Of a stretch of 64,000 bases of DNA, positions 56,510 to 64,000 are shown piece after piece. Each line of letters starts with the position of its first letter. The stretch's first letter is position 1. The DNA comes from Guadua angustifolia (Eukaryota; Streptophyta; Magnoliopsida; Poales; Poaceae): contig CM070506.1 of NCBI GenBank assembly GCA_036346375.1, positions 1,054,001 through 1,118,000 on the forward strand. The letters are read 5' to 3'. The notes beneath the pieces are model-generated. The model saw nothing but the letters and a program-made list of their open reading frames with translations. It was not told the origin of the DNA and did no database searches. A program made the translations under genes and the position numbers.

Positions 56510-56815
56510 GGTTATCAGTAACGATTTATAACTGCCATCAGTGATAATTTTTGAACCGTCACAGATTTAGTACTACTGATAATCGAAGATTATCAGTGGC
56601 GGCTCTCGAACCGCCACAGATAATCCAGCTAAAAACCGCCACTGATAACAATGTTTTTGTGACGGTTCTATCCACAAACCGCCACAGATACACGGTTATC
56701 TATGGCTGTTCTATCCATAACCCGCCATATATATCTCTGTATCAGTAGCAGTTTTTAAATAGAACCGTCACAGATAATCCTAGTATGAACCGCCACTGAT
56801 ACTAACGCCAAACAA
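56510..56815. repeat. CACTA-2b subterminal repeats
   Basis: Alternating units of ATCAGTGGCGGTTTT / AACCGCCACAGATAA type, matching 18900-19205 in inverted orientation. Confidence 0.85.
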
Positions 56816-57025
56816 CAAAATAAAAAATTGGTATTTTGGGCTAGCCTTAGGCAGCGCTAGCCATACCCTTTGAGATAGCATACACATAGAACAGATATAT
56901 CATATACATTGTAACAGATGTATACACAAAGTAGCATAAGATTAGCTATAATGAAACATCAATTTACACTTTGTAATCAATTTACACTTTGTAATGAGAC
57001 AAAATTTAAATAATAAAAGACTAAA
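56816..57025 (-). other. 3' region of the CACTA-2b gene
   Basis: It matches 18690-18900 of CACTA-2a, inverted, with a small local duplication (CAATTTACACTTTGTAAT twice at ~56960-56998). Bases 57023-57025 (AAA) are the target duplication of CACTA-4. Confidence 0.5.
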
Positions 57026-57047
57026 CACTACAGGAAACAGGGAAATT

Positions 57048-57250
57048 AACATTGGCCATATTAATTAACGTCGGCCCAAGAATAAGCCAACGTTAATTAA
57101 TTAATTAACGTCGGCCAACAGTTGACCGACGTTAATTAATTAATTAACGTCGACTTATTCTTGGACCGACATTAATTATTAACGTTGGCTCGAAATGGCC
57201 GACGGTAATTAGTTAATTAACGTCGGCCTAAAGCCCCGCCGACGCTCATA
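57048..57250. repeat. CACTA-4 left subterminal repeats
   Basis: About eight units of TTAATTAACGTCGGCC and GGCCGACGTTAATTAA, some arranged as near-perfect palindromes (57085-57160). Confidence 0.88.
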
Positions 57251-57324
57251 TTTGCCGTAAGTCCCTTTTCGCCGCCCACGCCTAATCGACACCGAATCAC
57301 TCTTCGCTTCTAGCCCGCCCACGC

Positions 57325-60300
57325 GTGCCCTACCCTACGCCGCGCTGCGCTTCGCCCCCCGCCCGCGACCCGCCGGCCGGCCCGCCCCGCCACCACGATC
57401 GATGGCCATCACCGCCTGCCCACGCCAGGTTGCCGCTTCGCCCGCCTCGACCACACCACTGCCTTGGGGCGCCTGCGCCAAGGCCGCCCGCCCGACCTCC
57501 TCTCCACCCTGGCGGCACTCGTCCCGGCTAGGCGTCTGGCGTCCTCCTCCTCCCGAGGCGGCCACAAGCAAGGTCATCCTCCTCCTCCCCCGGGCGTTCT
57601 ACTAGCTTGGGATTCCTCGGTGGTAGGAGGAAGTCCAGTAGTTCACACGATGAGGAGGCCTTGTTTCAGGGTAGCGCTTCAAGCGCAAGTAGACGGCATG
57701 CTTTGTTGAGTCAAGTGGATCCTGAGTTGCAGAGTCGTAGTGTTGCTTTGCAGAGTGGAGAGGTAACTAAGCTTTTGATGTGTAGTTTGTGTCAAAACAT
57801 AAATATGACATAAATATAACTGTCTTGTATTATTTCACAGGATGAGACATCGTCGGAGGAAGAAGTGGCTGCTGCCATGGATGTTCATGCAGGTAAACTA
57901 GAATGTTATATTCTCTTATTTTTTTTGATTATTATCTTCTTTATTCATTCATTATTATTGTTGTAGGTGGGATCGATGAGGATCAGGAGGCCGATGTGGG
58001 CCAAGGGGATGATGCAGGTCGAGAAGAGGACCCAATGGGTGGGGATACGACCAAGGGTTCTACCGAAGCCCGCCTGAGGTTTAGGAGGAGCCATACTGTC
58101 GCCTCCTCCGGTGCCAGACGGGAGGAGGACAAGGTTGTGATCACACTGTTGGCATGTATAGGTTTGTATTTTCTAAACCATGTCTTATTTCATTTCTATG
58201 TCTTATTTCATTTCTATGTTTTATATCATTTATATGTCTTGCAGTTCATGGATGACTTGGGGTTTGACTACAGAGGACACCATAGGCAAGTTAACTACGT
58301 GCTAGGTAACCTCTCGCCGCTTGCACTACCCCCGGGTTGGTCACAATGCCAATGGCGAGCGATTTGTCGCTACTAGTTGGGATCATTACCGCTTGTTTCC
58401 TAATGCCGAAGCACTTGAATGCTCAGGGGTAGTTTGGAGTGACTTTGGGTAAGATTCTCTATGCCGCTTGGTATTGGTTCAACCGTCGATTCTTTACTAT
58501 TCTAACTATTCTTTGTGATGAACAATTGTAGAAGTTGCTACTGTTTGGTTGTGGCGCAGTATATGGAGCATGCTCAGAGAGTTTTCCATGTAAATGCACG
58601 TCGGGTGACCAAAGATGCATTGTCTAATGCTCGGATTCAAGCAACAAATCTTTACTTGAGGTCCGTTAAAGGAAACGGATTAACAGACTTGTGGGTCCTC
58701 GTAGTTACTTGACCGAGGAAGAGTACGCGGTGTAATTGGCATATTGGAGCTATTTGAGTTTTACGCTTGGTAATGTTGTTTTAATGTATTAATATCTTTG
58801 TGCAGGTCATGATTCCATGGTTGGGGACCGCCCGTAAGCTTACTGTGCTCTTGCTGCGCTGGGCTTCACTCGAGTTCATCGCCAAGTCAAAAAGAACCGA
58901 GATCGCCGAGGCAAAGAATCAAAGCACACGATGGTGCCGATGGACATATGCGTAAAGCTAAGCGCATGGTAAGTCCGGCCAGAGCAATCTTTTTGCAAAA
59001 TACATGTTACCAAGTATATGTATGCACCTAACTTATGTCTACAGTCGCTCGGACCTGTTGACCAAGTGATATTGAAGTGTATGTGGAAGGTCATAAAGGT
59101 CGAGACTTAGACACACCACTGACAGCAAGTCAGGGCAATGATAGCTATTGATCGGTCCGTTAGTGGTCACAATTTTGATCCAATTCAAATTAAGTTGTTT
59201 GATTTGCGCTCCCATTTAAATTGTCTCGACGGTTATGTAGGAGAAATATGGCGAGGAAATGGTCAAGCGCTATGGTGAAGACTATGATTGGAGGAAGGAA
59301 CCGATTGACGCGAGCTGGCATGCTAGTGGAGGTGGCAGGTCCATGGACAAGGAGATGTCATACCTTCTAAAATTTCATGAAGTCATAATTTGAAGTGCTC
59401 AAGCCTTTGTGGTCACGATTTTGAAGGTACTCCATGTTCATCGGAGTGATCAACTCAGCGGAGGTGCGAGCCGAGAGGGGATTCTTTGTCCCGAGCTCGG
59501 GGTTGGTAGCCGTCCGCCTCAAGAGGTGAGTTGGAGCTACTAGGCTGCGTGGAGGAGCCGCGCCAACGTGATGATTATGCAAGGCGCGAAGAAGAGTACT
59601 ACGCTCATACAATGCACAACAAGAATCGGTGATTCAAGTAAGTCCTAGTCTTCAATCTATTGCATTTAGAGAATCTATTTGTTTGTTTCAGAAACCGCAG
59701 ACGATTGTAGGGTTAAGGCCGCGCGCCCCTCTCCTTGATGGTTGACTCATGGAGTCTCGAACACACACTCTATCGCAAAGGAGTCTCGGATGTATACTGT
59801 TCGGGCTGAACGCCCCTACTTCCGGGGCCAGGCGAGGATCTCGCTGATCCGGGGTATGGCGGATTTCAATGCGAGGACTAAGGATAGGCCCTTAGCGCCA
59901 TCTGCGTGGGTGAGCTCGGGAGGTTCGTCTGACACTGGATCGGGGAGCGAGCCGGATGCTAAGTGGGCTGAGGGAGTTTTCTGTTCGTGGAAGAAGAAGG
60001 CGAGGGAAGAGCCCTCCCTAAAGATCCCTCCTTATATAGGCGAAGAGAGCAGTTACATGAGGCTTGGGAGAGAGGAGCGACTAGGGCAAGACTATCCTTG
60101 GCGATCGGGTTCACGATCTTCTGAGTTGACAGTCCCTCGCGGGCCATGATGGGTTAGGTGTTCAGCCACTATGCCCCATCAAGAGGGTTAGTGGCGATGC
60201 TTGGGAAGGCGCGCTCGCCTCAGGCGCTTTGTTAGAAGTAGGGCGCGTGGGTGGCGCTCTCTGGCGTTGTTTTGGGAAGGAACGCAGATCCCGCTTAGGG

Positions 60301-61410
60301 CCGCTTGCTCAGATGGGGTTGTCCCACTCAAGTCGATCGATGACGGGCCGGAGTTGCCGAGATGGGATTTCGCCAGGTCCCGACCAACGACTGGCCTGAG
60401 GATGCCTCAGACTCCCGCCTTGCGGTTGGGTAGGAGCGCCTCAGCCCCGACCCGGCCCGATCAGAGGTCGCAAGGAGTCCGCCTGCGGCCGGATCACAGG
60501 CCCGCAGAGCCGCATCATAGGTGAAAGATCTCAGAACTCGATCCGCACCTTGTCAGGAGGTACCTCCGCACGTGATTCGCCACTATTAATTCAAAATACT
60601 TATACATTGTATTTGTAGGCAATGTTCTAGGCGATGGGGCAAAACATTGTCTTTCCACTGCTTCGCCCACCCGCCGCCACCGCCACAATGGGGATGTATC
60701 CTCCCAAGACCTCCTCAGTAGCTCGTATTCTTGCTAAATATTGTGAATCAAGTTGAACTTAGTCAATCTAGCTAATATTAGTTTGTTGAACCTGATCTTG
60801 TTCAAACTAGCTACATTTAGTCAATCTAGCTAAACTTAGTCATTTCTAGCGAGACTTAGTGAATCTAGCAAGACTAAGTATCTCTAGAGTTAAGTTTGAT
60901 GAATTTAACGATATCTAGTTCATTTTTGCTAAACTTGGTCCGTTTCTAGTTAAACTTTGTAAATGTAGTTAAATTTACTCAATATAGCTACACTTACTAA
61001 TTTCTAGCTAAACTTTGTCAAAACTTGTAAATCTAGTAAAATTTGATCAATCTAGCTATAATTGTTGCCTTATGTAGGGATCATCAAGACATGGGTCCCT
61101 GCTTACAAGACTACTCCGCAACGCTTAAAGACCTACAGATCCGGCGGTTCATTTCTTACTTGTTTCTTATGGTACATTCATTCTTATATTATTGTCTAAT
61201 CTTGCATTTTCTTGTGTAGGGAACCGACGGTGCAACTACCTTTGTCAACGCGCTTTGCTTCCAGATCAAGCTGCTGTAACTCCAATGAACCGATGGCCAA
61301 GAGTTGTAGATTGTTTGATAGTTGTGTCACTTTCGATGTGTATGATTCGCTTTCGACTTTGGATGTGTTTGATAGTTGGACTTTGTTTGGACTTTTGGAT
61401 GTTATGACAA
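57325..61410 (+). pseudogene. TNP1/Transposase_24-like gene of CACTA-4
   Basis: This is a multi-exon gene of the plant Ptta/En/Spm second-protein type. A GC-rich first exon (57325-57762; in-frame TAG at 57529) leads into SSASRRHALLSQVDPELQSR. GT..AG introns join it to DETSSEEEVAAAMDVHA and GGIDEDQEADVGQGDDAGRE, an acidic N-terminal domain. The core domain follows with MDDLGFDYRGHH (58250), GERFVATSWDHYRLFPNAEA (58350-58410) after one frameshift, EHAQRVFHVNARRVTKDAL (58568-58620), and GEEMVKRYGEDYDW near 59250. An LTR-like insert (about 59715-60570) interrupts before a Pro-rich exon (PPPPP near 60665). The En/Spm analogue binds subterminal repeats; here that is inference. No Ulp1-like domain was seen in this gene. 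Confidence 0.65.
59715..60570. mobile_element. GC-rich LTR-like insertion in the CACTA-4 gene
   Basis: GC content rises sharply relative to the flanks, and the open frames (59742-60149, 60201-60524) do not fit the TNP1-like gene. It contains CTCCTTATATAGGCGAAG, like an LTR TATA box. I could not fix TG...CA ends or a 5 bp duplication, so it may be a truncated or diverged solo LTR. Confidence 0.4.
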
Positions 61411-61580
61411 TTTGGATATTATGATGGATCGATGACTTGATTATATGGATGTTCTCGGTCGGATTGATTATATTCATGAATTGTATGTGTTGATGTGTGA
61501 ATTGTCGTTAATGTTGATTATATTATGTATTGAATTGTGTGGAAAAACATGAAAATAGGGGAAAAAGGTTTCCCCTGGTA
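61411..61580 (+). other. 3' flank of CACTA-4 gene
   Basis: This is AT-rich untranslated-like sequence with TTGATTATAT repeats. No gene was seen. Confidence 0.4.
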
Positions 61581-61995
61581 TTACCAATTAACGTCGGCCT
61601 AAGCGTAGCCGACGCTAATTAGAGAGTAATTAACGTCGGCCTAGGGGTAGCCGACATTAGTTAGTAATTCTGGGATTCCTTATTAATCTGGCAAATCTCC
61701 AGCAAATGGCTAATTAACGTCAGCTATCCCTAGGCCGACGTTAATTATCCCGTCGGCACTAATTAACGTCGGCTGGGCTGTGACCGACGTTAATTAGTAA
61801 TTAACATTGGCCCAAGAGAGGTCGACGTTAATTTGCGAGGCACGGCAGTAATTAACATCGGCCACATCTGGCCGACGTTGTCGATTAACTATCGTGGGCT
61901 GAAAGCCGACGTTAATTAGCCATTTGTCGATGTTAATTGTAATTAACGTCGGCAAATGGCTAATTAACGTTGGCTTTTGGCCGATGTTAATTTTC
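61581..61995. repeat. CACTA-4 right subterminal repeats
   Basis: About fourteen units of TAATTAACGTCGGC / GCCGACGTTAATTA in alternating orientation. Confidence 0.88.
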
Positions 61996-62034
61996 GGGAT
62001 TACTGTAGTGAAACTAGTTTTCTAAAATATAAGC

Positions 62035-62948
62035 CTAGTAGTCTTCGGTGTTGGTTAGAGACACACGATGTGTAACATGAGTATGGATAACTAGATCGTT
62101 GTTGTCTTTGTCATGAAACTCGCCATTTTTGTTGATGATTTCCTTCATAATGAAGTAGCCGAGCTGTTCCTGGATGGCTTGGATTTCAATAGGAAGCAGT
62201 CCTCCCGTAGGAAACTTGAGGCGCTATAAATAGGAAAAATAAATCTCAAAGCACATAGAAATTGAGTGGTGTGAATCAATGTGTGATGTCAGCATGACAA
62301 ACCTCTACGTCATTTTCTATTATTGTAGAACCTAAGATTTCACGCATGTATTGGCACATGAAGTATCCACATAAATTTGTGCCTTCGCATACGCCAGACA
62401 TCGTAAAAATTGAATAAACTAAAATGTCATGGAAGGAGCTATTTACTATGAAATGCGTTATAAGAATATTGCTTGCATGCGTACCGGAAATTTAGTACAG
62501 ATTGAAAGGGATTTCTAGTATGGGCGGTATCTCGAGCTCTTTTTACAATATTTTTTGAATGCATTATTCATTACAATTATAAGCTCTTTGTAGTTTTTTT
62601 GTCTTTATCCAGTGGGTCCATGATCAGTATCTTGCTCTTTTCTGGAGTAATTACTACAAGAATCCAATGGAAGCTACATACACGTGTATGATGCCATAGT
62701 CATTAGTCCTAAGATCAAAGTAAAGAAAAAAATCAACAAGTAATTTAACTAGCTAATGAGAAACTAATTTACTTAAAATTGTATGGTAAAAGTATAAACT
62801 CCTTGTCTTGTAGTTTGATCAAAGTATTATATACGTATTCCTTGGCCTCCTTTGGTACTCTTGTGATTTCGGCCTTGCAGACTGTTCCCGGCTCGAGGAA
62901 TCCCTCTGGTCCCTTGGTTTTTCTTAGTTCGATCATCTCGTATCTAGA
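62035..62948 (-). pseudogene. Ulp1-like peptidase domain of CACTA-2b, key residues partly kept
   Basis: Reading down the minus strand: YEMIELRKTKGPEGFLEPG, KEFILLPYNF, an intron, HWILVVITPEKSKILIMDPL (catalytic His kept, near 62660), NNAFKKYCKK-type sequence, EGTNLCGYFMCQYM (Cys kept, near 62380), and GGLLPIEIQAIQEQLGYFI through a stop at 62037-62035. A frameshift after LDKDKK breaks the frame, and the Gln upstream of the Cys is not conserved. It is a better-preserved copy of the CACTA-2a gene. Its 3' end borders the CACTA-4 insertion. Confidence 0.75.
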
Positions 62949-63071
62949 TAAGGAAAAAGTTAGACATGACATTTATCGGTATTACATGAATGTAGAGTAT
63001 GATTAATATATTAGACACTTACAGTGACCAGCATCTCAAAAAAAATATATCGAGGGTGTCGTGATAGAACA

Positions 63072-63239
63072 AGTTATGTATGTTATCGAATTCTATCATG
63101 AAACAGCCAACTCTCTCATGGTGAAAATGTTCCTCTCGAAAAAGTGCAGTTGAGGAGCATATAGATCACTAGATCGCAAGGCGGATTTGCGAGGCCTAAT
63201 CGATAAGGCCGGGCCTAGCCGATCGCATGAAAAAATGGT
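63072..63239. other. Unassigned junction sequence
   Basis: This links the broken end of CACTA-2b to the gypsy LTR fragment. Nothing was recognised in it. Confidence 0.35.
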
Positions 63240-63468
63240 TACCAGAAAGTTGCGCCAGAAAAGTAAACAAGAAAGCCCTGAAGATAGTAATCGGTCCGGA
63301 TTAGGTAGGATACAATCGTAATCTTGGCCGTTATCAAACAGATATGTACAGAAGATATAATCCCTACCATGTATCCGATCAGGACTCTCCAACGTAACCC
63401 GCGCCTCTCTACTATATAAAGAGGGGGCGGAAGATCATCAGATCAGATCATCAGCAAATAAGCTAGAC
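63240..63468 (+). repeat. Gypsy LTR fragment
   Basis: It aligns with the solo LTR at 55697-56163 (minus), including GAAGATAGTAA near its start, CTATATAAAG (TATA box, ~63411) and CAGCAAATAAGCTAG. The LTR start and end are both missing. It joins directly to pol coding sequence, so the junction is a deletion or recombination product. Confidence 0.7.
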
Positions 63469-64000
63469 TCCATGTTAGTAATCAACCAAGTGCAGAAAGA
63501 CTGGTCGTGCGTCGGTGACAGCATGGCTGCATATTGCCAGGAAGTACGGAAGCTTGAAGACAAGTTCGACGGGCTGGAGCTCATCCACGTACTTCGCCTT
63601 GACAATAAAGCACCAAACGATCTCGCAAGGTTAGGCTCTATTCGGGCAACAGTACTGGCTGGAGTATTTGTCAAAGAGCTCCACAAACCTTCAATAAGTC
63701 GACAATAGGAGTGAGACAAATCAGAGGAAAGACCGACCGAAGAGGAAGTTTTGGTCATCAACCCTGACTGGACAACTCCATTTTTAAACTACTTGTTAAA
63801 GGATGAGCTTCAAGACCGCAAGGCGGCAGCAGAACGCGCCACACGCCGATGCAAAAGCAACGCAGAAGTTGGGGAAGAACTCTTCCGAAGAGTGCTCTCC
63901 AGAGTCCGAGACGCCGTGATATCTGAGCAAGAAGGAAGAACCTTCTAGAGAAATCCACTTGGGAATTTATGCAGCATCATGCAGCCAAGTACTCGTGGTA
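63469..64000 (+). pseudogene. Gypsy pol fragment: RNase H end to integrase zinc-binding region
   Basis: The frame reads DSMLVINQVQKDW, AYCQEVRKLEDKFDGLEL and RLDNKAPNDLARLGS, the C-terminus of the gypsy RNase H domain. GVFVKELHKPSI follows, then two close stops (TAG 63706, TGA shortly after). The linker EEEVLVINPDWTTPFLNYL is next, and after a frameshift the HHCC-type segment REIHLGIYAASCSQVLV, where the expected 'EIH.G.CG.Ha...LV' is degraded. Such polyproteins copy and integrate the retrotransposon; this copy is defective. It runs off the window end. Confidence 0.85.

Larger units (their letters stand above)
57026..62010 (+). mobile_element. CACTA-4, 5.0 kb CACTA element nested in CACTA-2b
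   Basis: The termini are CACTACAGGAAACAGGG at 57026 and, inverted, CACTACAGTAATCCCG ending at 62010. The duplication AAA is at 57023-57025 and 62011-62013. Removing the element restores the GACTAAACTAG sequence seen in CACTA-2a (18700). Subterminal repeats use a TTAATTAACGTCGGCC core. It carries one TNP1-like gene and no tnp2 transposase, so it would depend on another element to move. Confidence 0.9.
56495..63071 (-). mobile_element. CACTA-2b, CACTA derivative carrying the Ulp1-like gene, split by CACTA-4
   Basis: The terminus at 56495 is CACTATCTTGAAAAAGG. Subterminal repeats with the ATCTGTGGCGGTT core fill 56510-56815. CACTA-4 splits it at 57026-62010. The gene end is similar (~90%) to CACTA-2a. 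Homology with CACTA-2a ends near 63071, and the other terminus is missing, apparently truncated by the gypsy-containing sequence to the right. Confidence 0.7.

Noticed and set aside
16616..63071. Recent giant palindrome
   Set aside because: Target duplications of 3a and 3b differ, spacers are not obviously homologous and element identity is only about 85-90%.

Overview
The window looks like repeat-rich nuclear DNA of a grass (Poaceae). Nearly all of it is nested transposable elements: CACTA (En/Spm) DNA transposons with plant-type tnp2 transposases, gypsy and copia LTR retrotransposons, hAT elements, a MITE and a LINE relic. I see one believable intact host gene: a small secreted cysteine-rich peptide gene (15577-15822, minus) with its own TATA box. 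No rRNA gene, tRNA gene or CRISPR array was seen.

Layout. 195-1060 is a LINE relic (minus). A ~228 bp MITE (1402-15253) is split by CACTA-1 (1515-15135, TSD ACC), whose transposase exon is itself split by a 3.5 kb solo LTR (4331-7826). After the host gene and microsatellites come CACTA-2a (16616-19219, plus) and CACTA-3a (19657-39254, TSD CAA). CACTA-3a carries a hAT insertion (21457-22931, near-perfect 8 bp TSD), a gypsy/copia block that replaced part of its second gene (~30895-37633), and a retroposed 3' fragment (~37815-38262). The centre (39255-43186) holds GC-rich sequence, hAT-like terminal motifs, a decayed CACTA end and short tandem repeats. CACTA-3b (43187-55505, TSD TGT) follows in minus orientation, with an internal hAT MITE (47361-48068). 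A solo LTR (55697-56163, TSD CTAAG) and CACTA-2b (56495 to about 63071, minus) come next. CACTA-4 (57026-62010, TSD AAA) is inserted into CACTA-2b. The right edge is a gypsy LTR fragment fused to RNase H/integrase-region coding sequence.

The large CACTA elements share one plan: a transposase gene (Transpos_assoc, tnp2, DUF4218 and DUF4216-like parts), then a block of terminal-repeat-like units inside the element, a GC-rich stretch, and a second gene. That second gene encodes a Transposase_24/TNP1-like N-terminus, a coiled coil and a Ulp1/C48-type cysteine peptidase-like C-terminus. All copies are broken by stops, frameshifts, deletions or insertions.

The most interesting signal is in CACTA-3a and 3b. 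Each of the two genes in each element is preceded by a copy of the same module: a TATA-like box, a small stem-loop, and a ~190-220 nt imperfect hairpin with arms of about 95-105 nt. There are four copies, and at least one stem position changes in both arms together between the two elements. This suggests a duplicated promoter/leader hairpin shared by both transposon genes, possibly a co-regulatory RNA structure or small-RNA source. The function is inference; the structure is visible in the sequence.
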